Shown: positions 1 to 9,216, counted from the first letter of the stretch. The stretch is DNA of 64,000 nucleotides from Rhodohalobacter mucosus (GCF_003150675.1 NZ_QGGB01000006.1:124001-188000), one strand, 5' to 3'. The notes: generated by a model not told the origin, from the sequence alone. Numbers and translations are program-made.

Positions 1-1942
1 CATTCAGGCCCTCACGATAGTAAAGCTCGGCTTCCTCCAGTTTTCCTCTTTTAGCCAAAAGATATGCCAGGTTATTCAATGTGAAGTTTACTTTTGAATG
101 GACAGGTCCATAGTATGCTTTTCGGGCTTCCAGGTTCTCCCGGTGAATCTCTTCAGCCTCGTCTAACTGTCCCATATCAAGCAGAACCAGCGCATAGTTG
201 TTCAGGCTGGTAAAGACATCCGGATGCTGTGATCCGTGCACGCGCTTTCGAATTTCCAGCGCCTCTCGAAGATAGGGCTCCGCTATCAGGTCTTTATCCA
301 CCGACCAATGTACGGAACCCAAAGCATTCAGGGTAAACGCGATGTCGGGATGATCGCTGGGAAGATGATTACGCTGAAGGTTCAGAGCCTTTTCCAGAAG
401 AGGGACCGCTTTATCCGGCATTTGCATTCCTCTATATGAACTTCCAATCGTATATAGCATCTCTGCCTGCACAAGCGGTTGTTCCGACAGATCTTCCACT
501 CGTTCGATACCCATATCAAGAAGGTCTACTGCCGTCAGCATTTCTCCCTGTGCATTTACAGGGTTGCCTGCACTAAACAGGCTTGTGAGAAAATCAGCCA
601 CCTGTTCAGCCTTCTCCCTTTCAAGCTGTGCAATATTGCGCTCCTGGGTGATATTCCACGTATAAATCAGGGATAAGGCAATAAGGGAAATCAAAAAAAC
701 GGCTGCTGCTGCCAGCCTTGTTCTGTGTCTTTTTATGAACTTACCAACACGATATCGCACAGAGCCGGATTTAGCCATCAGCGGCTGACCGCTTTCAAAC
801 CGATCCAGCTCCTCAATCAGCTGGCTTACGGAATTGTAGCGGTCTCCGGGTTCTTTTCGAAGGGTTTTTAATATCAGGTAATCCAGGTCGGTTTTCAGCA
901 CATCGATTATTGATGATGCCGTTGCAGACCGGTTCGACGCAATTTTTGATAAATCAGGGGAGTTGGAGATGCACCTGCTGGGCGCTACCGGTTCATCGTT
1001 CAGTATCCGCTGTTCCACTACGTGAATTGGCCGGTCCTTCAGGTCAATCGGATAGGTGTCTGTGAGGAGATAGTGGAGCAGCACTCCCAGCGCATACACA
1101 TCGGTGGATGTCGTTACAGTATCCCCTTTTACTTGCTCGGGTGAGGCATACTGCGGCGTCCAGATTTTTCTGCCGGGAAGCGTCTCAAGCAGGTCAATAT
1201 CAGGATGGGTCCGATCCAGCAGCTTGGCGATGCCAAAGTCAAGGATCTTTACATTGCCGTTCGCAGATACGAAAATATTTGGTGCTTTAAGGTCACGGTG
1301 AATCACCAGATTTTTGTGTGCGTAATCGACCGTTTGGCAGATTTGGCGGAACAGCGAGATTCGCTCATTTACAGTCAGAGAATTTGCATTGCAGTATTCA
1401 TCGATGGGGCTGCCCTCAATAAACTCCATTACCAGGTAGGGGAGGCCATCGTTTGTGATCCCTCCGTCGTAAATTTGAGCAATATTGGGATGATTCAGCG
1501 AAGAGAGAATCTCACGCTCAATTTTAAAGCGATGGATGTTCTCTTCTGTATCAAGGCCTTTTTTCAGGAGTTTAACCGCCACGTCCTGGCTGAACTCTCC
1601 GTCGGCGCGCCGGGCTTTGAAAACCATGCCCATTCCGCCAACGTCAATGAGGTCCGTAACCAGATAGCGCCCGATTTTTCTGCCGATCAAGTTTTCTCCG
1701 ATACGTTCTTCGGATTCGTCACTGCCAAGTTCGGAAATCAATTTTTCCCCGTCACGCCTGACACTCTGCATGAAATGCGCCTGCTGCGACTCCTCAATTA
1801 GCAACAGCATTTGCTTCACTTCATCTGCGATGTGGGGCGTTTCCTCAAATACTGTATTCAAATACGTATCCCTCTCTTTACCCGAATAGGTAAGCGCGGT
1901 ATCAACAACTTCTTTAACCAGATTCCAGTGTCTCTTATTCAC
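1..1942 (-). CDS. Membrane Ser/Thr protein kinase with C-terminal TPR repeats (3' end outside window)
   Basis: Hanks-type kinase. Reading from a GTG start at 1942 (AGGA about 7 nt upstream), the N-terminal ~80 residues are followed by the kinase domain. The catalytic lysine is in VAVKLLKK (about K124), the catalytic loop is HRDLKAPNIF (D217) and the metal loop is LDFGIAKLLD (D235). A single hydrophobic segment lies near residues 405-427. After it come tetratricopeptide-type repeats with regularly spaced LNNxA and LEEA/LDEAE blocks, the family's usual protein-interaction module. The kinase would face the cytoplasm with TPRs across the membrane, as in other kinase-TM-TPR proteins. It lies directly downstream of an ECF sigma gene on the same strand, so a signalling pair is likely. 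No ATG fits the start. The C-terminus runs off the window. Function beyond kinase is inferred. Confidence 0.9.
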   Translation of the reverse strand, partial: MNKRHWNLVKEVVDTALTYSGKERDTYLNTVFEETPHIADEVKQMLLLIEESQQAHFMQSVRRDGEKLISELGSDESEERIGENLIGRKIGRYLVTDLIDVGGMGMVFKARRADGEFSQDVAVKLLKKGLDTEENIHRFKIEREILSSLNHPNIAQIYDGGITNDGLPYLVMEFIEGSPIDEYCNANSLTVNERISLFRQICQTVDYAHKNLVIHRDLKAPNIFVSANGNVKILDFGIAKLLDRTHPDIDLLETLPGRKIWTPQYASPEQVKGDTVTTSTDVYALGVLLHYLLTDTYPIDLKDRPIHVVEQRILNDEPVAPSRCISNSPDLSKIASNRSATASSIIDVLKTDLDYLILKTLRKEPGDRYNSVSQLIEELDRFESGQPLMAKSGSVRYRVGKFIKRHRTRLAAAAVFLISLIALSLIYTWNITQERNIAQLEREKAEQVADFLTSLFSAGNPVNAQGEMLTAVDLLDMGIERVEDLSEQPLVQAEMLYTIGSSYRGMQMPDKAVPLLEKALNLQRNHLPSDHPDIAFTLNALGSVHWSVDKDLIAEPYLREALEIRKRVHGSQHPDVFTSLNNYALVLLDMGQLDEAEEIHRENLEARKAYYGPVHSKVNFTLNNLAYLLAKRGKLEEAELYYREGLN

Positions 1943-2123
1943 GGTAATCCTGCTGATTGAAAGAAAATCCCAATTCTTGTTTTAGACATGCTGATGAAGA
2001 ATTGAGAAGCAAAAATGCATCACATAAACCCCCAGTTTCCTGTTTACCGAACAAATTAAATCAAAATAAAATATCCGTTAAAATCCAATTCAGCGCAGAA
2101 TCTTTGCAAAGGCAGGGGTAAAT

Positions 2124-2144
2124 TGAGTATTGAATATTGAGATA
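2124..2144. repeat. Short heptad repeat (3 units)
   Basis: Three consecutive 7-bp units, TGAGTAT TGAATAT TGAGATA, lie in the gap between the kinase and the ECF sigma gene. The first unit is identical to the unit that opens the larger array at 3556, so the two are probably related. The rest of the gap (1943-2193) is AT-rich with no other recognisable feature. Confidence 0.5.
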
Positions 2145-2193
2145 TCTGAAAACTGTCGATTTTCTACCGAATTAGTATTCTTCCGTCTCCCGT

Positions 2194-2769
2194 TCAAAAA
2201 TTCCCTCTCCTTTTCAGCTCTTTGTAGAGCCAGGCACGTGCCTTTGCCCAGTCGCGATATACGGTTCGTTCAGACAGACCCATTACATCGGCAATATCAT
2301 CAAAATTCATCTCACCGAAATAGTGCATTTCCACTATATCGGCCAGTCGTTCATCAAATCCGGAGAGCCGTGTGAGTGCCTCATCAATTCGAATCAGATC
2401 ATCCGCTTCATGATCTGCACTCATCATTTCGTCAATGTAGGTAGAGGGCCTCTCTTTGCCTCCTCTTTTTTTTCTGGATCGTTTTCGGGCATAGTCGATC
2501 AGTATTTGCCGCATCGCTTTTGCACAGACTGCAAAAAAATGCTGCCTGTTTTTGAGATCCAGCGTCTGCTGGCCCGAAAATTTGAGATAAAGCTCATGAA
2601 CCAGATCCGTTTTGGAGTAGGTGTGAATGCCCCGCTCACCGGATATTTCCCGCCATGCCATATTGTGCAGCTCCTGGTACAGCAGGGAGAAAAGCCGGTC
2701 GTACGCCTTTTGGGAACCATTCCTGAGCTCGATCAGCAGCTGTGTTATATCCTGACTGTTGTCACTCAT
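2194..2769 (-). CDS. ECF-type RNA polymerase sigma factor
   Basis: A 191-residue sigma-70 family protein. Region 2 lies at about residues 10-100, including DLVHELYLKF and a CAKAMRQILIDYARKR helix. Region 4 lies at about 125-185, with a helix-turn-helix in MNFDDIADVMGLSERTVYRD. It resembles the ECF-like sigma group that is often encoded beside Ser/Thr kinases (ECF43-type) and lacks an adjacent anti-sigma gene. I chose the ATG at 2769; a GTG one codon earlier is possible, and neither has a strong ribosome-binding site. The only regulator-like neighbour is the kinase immediately downstream, so control by phosphorylation is a reasonable inference. Target promoters cannot be read from this window. 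Confidence 0.88.
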   Translation of the reverse strand: MSDNSQDITQLLIELRNGSQKAYDRLFSLLYQELHNMAWREISGERGIHTYSKTDLVHELYLKFSGQQTLDLKNRQHFFAVCAKAMRQILIDYARKRSRKKRGGKERPSTYIDEMMSADHEADDLIRIDEALTRLSGFDERLADIVEMHYFGEMNFDDIADVMGLSERTVYRDWAKARAWLYKELKRRGNF

Positions 2770-2986
2770 CACTGATATTATTGGTACATATGCGGCATTG
2801 ATGAAAATGAGTATAAGAAAATTTGTCAGTTTTTTCCCGGCCTTGTCGCAATACAGGTAGAGCTCTTAATTGCCACCTGCCCGATTAGTTTCGGGTTCAG
2901 GGCTAATAATCGCCAAGGGATGCCTGGCGGCAGGCAAAGAGGCTCACGAATCGGAATAACCACCAATATCAGGAGGATAATATACC

Positions 2987-3520
2987 ATGAACTCACATCG
3001 ACACGTACTTACGGCACTGGTCGCTTTCTTAATGTTAGGCACAATTGATTTACATGCACAGGAACTTCGGGAGATGCAGCCGCTGGAGGCAGATGATTTT
3101 GAGTGCCTTCAATCGCTGGATTGTATTCAAAACAGCCAAAGCCTGAAGAGCAAAGGCTGGTCATTTATTTTTGATGAAACCGTGGATGCATTTGCCAATG
3201 AGCGTACTGCATACATGAAGGGTGAAAACATCTATTTTTTTGCCATGTATGACAAGAAGGGCAACCTGATTCGATCCACTTACAGGCGGAAGGATGTTGC
3301 ATTGCCCAGATGTCTGCACAGATATCATGCTGAAACCGCAGATGAGGGGTCGCGAATAGCAGGATCTGAAATGACAATGAAGGATTTTGACCCGTCTACC
3401 ATCAAATATAAAGTGATGCTGGAAAGTGGAACATCATCAAGATCAGAGGTATATGATTCCGATTTTATCAGTGATGTTCACAGGGAATATGAAGGCGTGG
3501 CGGAGCTTTGTATGATATGA
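2987..3520 (+). CDS. Small secreted protein of unknown function
   Basis: A 177-residue protein with a clear Sec signal peptide (hydrophobic residues 9-20, probable cleavage after HAQ or LHA near residues 24-26). The mature part is about 150 residues with four cysteines (DFECLQSLDCIQ, PRCLHR, ELCMI), consistent with periplasmic disulfides. A very good ribosome-binding site (AGGAGGA, spacing 10) precedes the ATG. I do not recognise a family. It is divergent from the ECF sigma gene, with a 217-bp gap between them, so it could be a target of that sigma factor. That is a guess from position only. Confidence 0.7.
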   Translation: MNSHRHVLTALVAFLMLGTIDLHAQELREMQPLEADDFECLQSLDCIQNSQSLKSKGWSFIFDETVDAFANERTAYMKGENIYFFAMYDKKGNLIRSTYRRKDVALPRCLHRYHAETADEGSRIAGSEMTMKDFDPSTIKYKVMLESGTSSRSEVYDSDFISDVHREYEGVAELCMI

Positions 3521-3555
3521 ATGCTTTAAGATGAAGGGAAAATGGGGGGTAGAGG

Positions 3556-3655
3556 TGAGTATTGAGTAGTGAGTATTGAGTAGTGAGAAGGCAGAAGGCA
3601 AAAGGCAAAAGGCAGAAAAACCGATGAACAGATGAACATCGAATGGATGAACCGA
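3556..3655. repeat. Degenerate heptad array, then a short octamer-like stretch
   Basis: From 3556 to 3618 there are nine back-to-back 7-bp units: TGAGTAT, TGAGTAG, TGAGTAT, TGAGTAG, TGAGAAG, GCAGAAG, GCAAAAG, GCAAAAG, GCAGAAA. The unit drifts step by step from TGAGTAG to GCAAAAG with no phase break. From 3619 a second theme follows (GATGAAC repeated, near 8-bp spacing) to about 3655. The array sits between the 3' ends of two convergent genes. Confidence 0.8.
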
Positions 3656-3665
3656 AGAAGTTATT

Positions 3666-4613
3666 TCATTTCAGAAAATTGGCAACTGCTTCCTTAACAA
3701 GAATCGGCCGGTCTGAAATGGCTCCCTTTCGGGCCTCCGGAATCAGCAGCAGCTCGCCATTGGGAAACGCATCGGCCCAGGCTTGCTGGGCAGGGATCAT
3801 ATGGGCATCCTTTTCACCCCAGATAATCAGATGAGGAGCCATGACGCGCTGAAGTCTGCCATCTGTGAAATCCCACCTGCCATAGTATCGCGGTGCCAGC
3901 TGTGCCGTATAGCGGTAGTAGTAGCGGACCGCTTCCGGTGGTGCGTCACAGGTAGTGCCCCGGTATGTCACCTCTTCGCCGCGTTCTTCAGCAATACGCC
4001 GATTCAGCGCCTCATACTCCCTGCACGTTTCCACCGGGTTTTCTGCCGTGCCATTCAGGAGGGAGCCAAGTAATTCGGACGATCGGGCCGCAAGAAGGCT
4101 ATCGGGCGGCGGTGTAAGATCCAGCCGCCGCAGCTCCAGCTCCTGCATCAGGTCGGGTCCCGTGGCACCGTGGTAGACGGCGCGCCGTATCCGTTCAGAG
4201 TACTTCAACGCATAGGAGGCCGCAATCACGGATCCAAAGGAGTGCGTGAACAGGTTCATCTGCTCCAGCCCGAAATGCCGCCGCACCGCTTCGAGGTCCT
4301 CTACAAAATATTCGGGACGCAGTTTGGTGGTATCCTCAGGAAGCTGCGACAACCCGCCACCGCGCTGATCATAGAAAATCAGGGTGAACTCCTCTGCCAG
4401 CGGCCTCACATCCGGCAATACCGAGTTGATTCCCGCACCCGGTCCGCCGTGCAGCACCACAAGCGTGTCGGGGCTGCTGCCCACAATCTTGAAATGAATG
4501 GATGCGCCATTAGCTCCCTCCAGAAAGCCCTCCTGCGTCACCCCGGGCTTCATGCTACTTGAGCATGAGATAAGAAGTGTGAAACTGATAAAGAACAGAA
4601 AAACAGACTTCAT
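3666..4613 (-). CDS. Alpha/beta hydrolase lipoprotein, proline-iminopeptidase-like (S33), C-terminal catalytic His not seen
   Basis: A 315-residue protein with a lipoprotein signal (lipobox LISC, Cys17). The S33-type oxyanion motif HGGPG is at 55-59. The nucleophile is in THSFGS (Ser125) and the acid is in WGEKDAHMIP (Asp269). Proline iminopeptidases and relatives remove N-terminal residues from peptides; here the protein would be membrane-anchored in the envelope. Oddly, the C-terminal GH motif that carries the catalytic histidine is absent: the aligned stretch reads IPEARKGAISDRP and no histidine follows. I checked this by reading the complementary codons at 3667-3740. Either another His serves or the enzyme is inactive or altered. 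It lies 37 bp downstream of the permease-peptidase gene on the same strand and may be cotranscribed. Confidence 0.85.
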   Translation of the reverse strand: MKSVFLFFISFTLLISCSSSMKPGVTQEGFLEGANGASIHFKIVGSSPDTLVVLHGGPGAGINSVLPDVRPLAEEFTLIFYDQRGGGLSQLPEDTTKLRPEYFVEDLEAVRRHFGLEQMNLFTHSFGSVIAASYALKYSERIRRAVYHGATGPDLMQELELRRLDLTPPPDSLLAARSSELLGSLLNGTAENPVETCREYEALNRRIAEERGEEVTYRGTTCDAPPEAVRYYYRYTAQLAPRYYGRWDFTDGRLQRVMAPHLIIWGEKDAHMIPAQQAWADAFPNGELLLIPEARKGAISDRPILVKEAVANFLK

Positions 4614-4650
4614 GAGGGCAAGTTACATGTATGTTATACATTGCAATGAA

Positions 4651-7600
4651 CTAATCCCGGGGCAGGAATTCAATCGATAATGGGGATATTCGCGGAGCGA
4701 CATTCCGTAGATTATTTGTCCGGTCGGTATCGATCAGCAGCCAGTCAGGATCCAATTCAGCGCGGATGGGCTTCTGGTTTGAACGCAACGCAAGCCTTGA
4801 TGTTTCTGACGCAATGGAAGCAGTTGTACGGGCAATGACATCGCCGCGGCTGTCGTACAGAACGAGATCAACGAGATCTTGCCGCGGCGGGACTTTTTCC
4901 CCGCCTTCCCATTTTCTAAATCCAATCAGGACATCTGTCAGATAATTTCCGGTGCTGTCTCTGTGGAAGGAAGCGTGCTCAATGGAAGGGTCGGTTATGG
5001 TTACTGAACCAATCAGTTCATCCGCTTTGTATTTCAGGGAATCGGGCAGGGCTATGGCTATTCGCTCCCTCAGCTGCAGCGTGGTAGGATAGGATAACGG
5101 CTTATCTGCAAATTCAGCAAAGAAACCGGAAAGTGTATTCTTGAATTTCTCACGGCCGGTGTAGTGACTGAGTGCATGGAGTACGACAGCTCCCTTTCCG
5201 TAGGTGATGTACTCCTGCTCAACTCCGGCGTATTCAAGCGGTGGCTCATCATCCTGTCCGGAATGGAGCCGGCTTCGTAAATAGCGCTCATGCTGCAAGC
5301 TCAAAAATTGATCCCGTTCCTCTTTTCCCGCGAAATCCTCAAGAATCTCCAGCATGAGGTATTCCGTGATGCTTTCCGTTAAAACCGTTGCACCGGGAGC
5401 TCGTCCGGGCAGAAGCCTGTTTCCAAACCAATAGTGGGTCATTTCATGTGCTGCAACATAAAAGGGGAAATCAACTGCTGACGATCCTTCCGCACTTGTT
5501 TTGGCCGAATTTATCCCAAACAGCTGTTCGGTCAGTAGAAGCGTGTTGGTTTTGAACGACATAATGTTGGCGGATGAAACCGGCAGCTCCACCACCCTCA
5601 CTGTCTTGCCGGCGAACCCACCGAACAGCCCGGAGTTGAATTCGATGGATGCCTTTATCCCTGATAGAATGGATTCCAGGTTGTCGTCATGACCGGCATG
5701 ATGATACAATTCAATGGTTTTGTTTTCCCACTGAACCCGGATCACATTGTACCGTGCGGAAGCAAAGAAAAAGTCAAACTTTACGGGTTCTGGTGGTTTG
5801 TAGTGATACATATTTCTGCCGGTTAATGTACGGTGTTCCACCAGGTCCCCGTTCGAAACGGCTATCTGATCCGCGGTAGTGCTAATCCGTATCTCTGCAT
5901 GAACCCGGCCGCTGCCGGAGGATTGATAGTGCAGGTTTGGGGTATTGGAGTCCACAGATTGGTATAGTTCTCCCGGAAAAAAATACCCGATTCGCGGCAG
6001 GATGTCATCGTTGAGGAACGTTCCGTTTGAAAGAACACCTGAGTTTTGCTGAAACAGGGTGTTTTCGCCGTTTACAATCCGGAAGTCTAACCGGATGGAG
6101 TCACCGGGCGCGATGGGACTATCCAGCCGGTAGACATATACTTTTAACCGGGAGTCGCTCATGATCCGGGCTGCAGGAACCGACAGGGTAAAGGTGGTCT
6201 CCTCGTCAAATCCCGTTCGAAGCATAAGTGAATCCATCGGTTGTTGTGTATGGTTTACGAGAAGGTAAGAGCCGTCTGCCTCAAACCTCCACTCATCGGG
6301 AAACAGATCGATGTTCAATGTAACCGAATGGATTTGCGGCTGAGGTATGTCTGAAAGATGGGCAAATCGGTCACTTGCTCGGTCAATAATATTAGGCGTT
6401 GGGTTCGCTATCGCTCCTTTGTCCTCTTCAGCATAAATGAACGCTCCCGTAAGGCCTGTCAAAAGCAGCAAAGTGAAACCTGTGATCAGATATCCGTACG
6501 AAAATCTGGATCGGACCAGCCTGAACAGGTCCCGCATGGTAAACCATCTCTCCCGGTGGAACAGAAGAAGTCCGGCGGGGATGAGCAGCAGGGTAAAGGC
6601 CAGCCAATAGGTTCTTGTCAGCAGTTCTCCGCCTAAAACGGGGCCGTAACCGCTCAGGTCGCTGATTTGCAGAACTGGGTAGGTATTAAAACGGAGCAGC
6701 CTGGTCTGGATACCGATCTGATCAAAACCGAATGTTCCAAGCCACACAAGAAGAAGCAGAAGAAGTGCAGCGTAAAAGTTTTTGAATACTGTGTGCGCAA
6801 AAACCGATAGCAGAGCCCATACAATCAGGACAGGATATGCAATGAAAATCAGGTGAAAGAGATAAAGCGGGATATTGAATGAAAACCAGGCGTGATATGC
6901 CTGCAACCCGATTGCGGTGCCCAGGAACAGAAGCAAAAAAATGCCCTGCATCATTACCATTGCGAGGATATCAGCAACTAAAAAAAGATAGTTGCTCGCA
7001 GGCGTGGCATAGACGAGCGGCCGGAAATTGCTGTTCTCGGTATGGCCGGCAACCATACCGGTCAGGATAAACGTTACCAGTGTGACCAACGTAAGATATA
7101 GGGTGGCGGGAGCATAGAGTATGGATCGGGTTAGAGGCTGCATGGCCGGAAGACCCGAAAGGGTATGGGTGTTCAAAATGATAAGAAGTGAAAGTACAAG
7201 GGCTGCCGCTGAGAACAGAAAAAAGGGGGAACGCATCATGAAACTGATCTTCCATTTTACCAAATAAACCACCGTGCTGAGGCGTGGATGGTTTTCAAGC
7301 CACGAACGAAGAGCTGATTCCCTCAGGGAGGCGTCCGTTTTTCTATTTCTGTAACTGCGCAGAAAGTATGTCGGCACCCTGAGTGCGGGATATTGGGAGA
7401 ATTCAAAATATCTGAAAAGGATAAAAGCGGAGAAAAAAGCCAGTGCGGCATATAAGATCCGATTTGCGGCCAACACAGCGTTTATGCCAGATTGAGATGG
7501 ACCCTGAGATAAAACGCCTGCGTCAGATTGTGCAAATGCCGAGGCCAGATCACCAAAAGGGGAGATAATGGAGGCCGCGACCGGGTTGGCAACATAACTG

Positions 7601-8196
7601 TTCTCTGCTATGATTCCGGCCAGAAATAATAGAAACAGCAACAGATATCCGGCAAACACATTTCGGGTGAGCGCCACCGCAGAAAAGATGATAATTCCGG
7701 TGCAGATCAGATTCGGGATCAAAAAAATCAGATAGGCGCGCAGATATACACCGGCAGAAAAAGGAGTCGTCGGGATGGATGTTCCGGAAAGGATCCACTC
7801 ACCGGTTATCAGCGCGGCACCGGGAACAAGGGCAATCAGTAGCACAATCAGAAAGGACCCTGCAAAATGTGAGGAGAGGTATCCTGCCTTGTGGAGAGGT
7901 GAGGAGTAAAGAAGAGGGAAAAAACGGGTTCTGTATTCATCATAAATAGCCGTACCGATAATGACCGGCAGCAGCAAAAGTAGTGCCTTTCCGATGAATA
8001 GAAGGTAATTTTGAATGAGCAGGGGTGAATTAACCGGGCCGTTCGAGGCCGTTTGAATGGATGACAGGTCATCAAAATAACCGGCCGTTCCAAGAAAAAG
8101 GAAGAGTGTTACCCCGTAAAAAAGAGCTGCAAGCAGATAGGTGACCGGTCTGCCGAGCCACAGCCTGAACTGATATGCCGCGACGGACCTCATCAT
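4651..8196 (-). CDS. ABC-2 permease fused to an M1-family metallopeptidase domain
   Basis: A 1181-residue chimera. Residues 1-~560 are membrane-embedded, with two sets of roughly six hydrophobic segments like tandem ABC-2 permease units. The last segment is near 570-590. A periplasmic M1 (gluzincin) domain follows from about residue 600. The zinc motif is HEMTH at 917-921, followed by WFGNRL, with the third ligand Glu in LTESITEYL (E941, one residue further than the usual spacing). The canonical GxMEN aminopeptidase motif is not evident; the matching place reads SANIMSF. Fused permease/M1 proteins are known in Bacteroidota, but their substrates are not. The start overlaps the ATPase stop by 4 bp (ATGA), so the two form one transporter unit. 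Confidence 0.9.
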   Translation of the reverse strand: MMRSVAAYQFRLWLGRPVTYLLAALFYGVTLFLFLGTAGYFDDLSSIQTASNGPVNSPLLIQNYLLFIGKALLLLLPVIIGTAIYDEYRTRFFPLLYSSPLHKAGYLSSHFAGSFLIVLLIALVPGAALITGEWILSGTSIPTTPFSAGVYLRAYLIFLIPNLICTGIIIFSAVALTRNVFAGYLLLFLLFLAGIIAENSYVANPVAASIISPFGDLASAFAQSDAGVLSQGPSQSGINAVLAANRILYAALAFFSAFILFRYFEFSQYPALRVPTYFLRSYRNRKTDASLRESALRSWLENHPRLSTVVYLVKWKISFMMRSPFFLFSAAALVLSLLIILNTHTLSGLPAMQPLTRSILYAPATLYLTLVTLVTFILTGMVAGHTENSNFRPLVYATPASNYLFLVADILAMVMMQGIFLLLFLGTAIGLQAYHAWFSFNIPLYLFHLIFIAYPVLIVWALLSVFAHTVFKNFYAALLLLLLVWLGTFGFDQIGIQTRLLRFNTYPVLQISDLSGYGPVLGGELLTRTYWLAFTLLLIPAGLLLFHRERWFTMRDLFRLVRSRFSYGYLITGFTLLLLTGLTGAFIYAEEDKGAIANPTPNIIDRASDRFAHLSDIPQPQIHSVTLNIDLFPDEWRFEADGSYLLVNHTQQPMDSLMLRTGFDEETTFTLSVPAARIMSDSRLKVYVYRLDSPIAPGDSIRLDFRIVNGENTLFQQNSGVLSNGTFLNDDILPRIGYFFPGELYQSVDSNTPNLHYQSSGSGRVHAEIRISTTADQIAVSNGDLVEHRTLTGRNMYHYKPPEPVKFDFFFASARYNVIRVQWENKTIELYHHAGHDDNLESILSGIKASIEFNSGLFGGFAGKTVRVVELPVSSANIMSFKTNTLLLTEQLFGINSAKTSAEGSSAVDFPFYVAAHEMTHYWFGNRLLPGRAPGATVLTESITEYLMLEILEDFAGKEERDQFLSLQHERYLRSRLHSGQDDEPPLEYAGVEQEYITYGKGAVVLHALSHYTGREKFKNTLSGFFAEFADKPLSYPTTLQLRERIAIALPDSLKYKADELIGSVTITDPSIEHASFHRDSTGNYLTDVLIGFRKWEGGEKVPPRQDLVDLVLYDSRGDVIARTTASIASETSRLALRSNQKPIRAELDPDWLLIDTDRTNNLRNVAPRISPLSIEFLPRD

Positions 8197-9083
8197 GGCA
8201 AGAGCCCGTTTATGGCTGCAAAATAGAAATCCTCAAGGGTTGCCGTGGCAGATTCAAAATCAGGGCCGGGCCGCTGATCGGAGTGGACACGAATTTCATA
8301 CGCTCCCTGGTCGGTATAACGCGATGATAACGGATAGATTGACGGGAGAGCTTCTGTATCGGACAGTAAACGGGTTTTGGAATGCTTAACCCAGATCTTC
8401 CCATTGATTATACGGAGGGCTTCGGATGGGGCGCACTGTACACGTATTTTGCCCTGATGAATGATGGCAAGGTCGTTACACAGGTCCCTCACATCCTCCA
8501 CGATATGGGTTGAAAAAATGACGGTGCTTTGTAAACCCGTCTCTTTCAGCATGTTTAAAAAATGTTTCCTCTCAGACGGATCGAGGCCGGCCGTAGGCTC
8601 GTCCACAATCATCAGCTGAGGTTTATTCAGAAGCAGTTGTGCAATGCCGAATCGCTGTTTCATTCCACCGGAAAAAGAACTTACAGCCTCATCTTCCACA
8701 TGTGTCAGATTTGTCAGCTCCAGCACCTGCTGTACTCTCGTCTGCCTTTCGCTGCGCCGGGTAAGACCCTTCAATACACCCAGGTAATTCAGCAGATCAG
8801 CGGCCGATCGGTTTGGATATACCCCGAACTCCTGCGGTAGGTATCCGATCACGGATCTGAATCCCGTCACGCTACGGCGGCTGTTTACGGGTTTGCCGTT
8901 AAACCGGATTTCACCGCTGTCGGGGTATTGAAGCGTGGCAAGTGTGCGCATCAAAGTTGACTTTCCGGCTCCGTTTGGCCCCAGCAGCCCAAACATTCCC
9001 TTACCGATTTTCAGGCTGATGGAGTCCATTGCCCTCACCCCATTGGGGTAGGTTTTTGAAAGGTTTTTGATCTCCAGACTCAT
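8193..9083 (-). CDS. ABC transporter ATP-binding protein
   Basis: A 296-residue ATPase with Walker A GPNGAGKS (about 35-42), Q-loop LPQEFG, signature FSGGMKQR and Walker B LMIVDEPTAGLDP, then the H-loop STHIVED. It belongs to the ABC-2 exporter/drug-type ATPases. The last ~70 residues form a C-terminal extension typical of these proteins. Its stop overlaps the start of the permease-peptidase gene by 4 bp, implying translational coupling and a heteromeric exporter or inner-membrane complex. A membrane AraC-type regulator gene lies 124 bp upstream on the same strand. Confidence 0.93.
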   Translation of the reverse strand: MSLEIKNLSKTYPNGVRAMDSISLKIGKGMFGLLGPNGAGKSTLMRTLATLQYPDSGEIRFNGKPVNSRRSVTGFRSVIGYLPQEFGVYPNRSAADLLNYLGVLKGLTRRSERQTRVQQVLELTNLTHVEDEAVSSFSGGMKQRFGIAQLLLNKPQLMIVDEPTAGLDPSERKHFLNMLKETGLQSTVIFSTHIVEDVRDLCNDLAIIHQGKIRVQCAPSEALRIINGKIWVKHSKTRLLSDTEALPSIYPLSSRYTDQGAYEIRVHSDQRPGPDFESATATLEDFYFAAINGLLP

Positions 9084-9216
9084 TTCATTTGATTCCGCTA
9101 AATTTGTTTTTAGTAAACCTATCGGATGGGAGCCTGATTTGCTTGCGGAAGGTGTTTCAAAAGAAGATCTGGAACGGGTGTATAAGGCGGGAACCCGGAT
9201 GAGGGGGTTACTTTGA
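9079..9216 (+). pseudogene. Possible remnant C-terminal coding tail
   Basis: In the gap between the ABC ATPase and the AraC-type gene, one plus-strand frame reads as a plausible protein tail (KPIGWEPDLLAEGVSKEDL, then ERVYKAGTRMRGLL) ending at a TGA at 9214-9216. This overlaps the 3' end of the opposite-strand regulator gene by 9 bp. There is no start codon with a ribosome-binding site. The residue composition looks coding, but I cannot name a family. It may be the leftover end of a displaced gene or a chance open frame. Confidence 0.25.
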
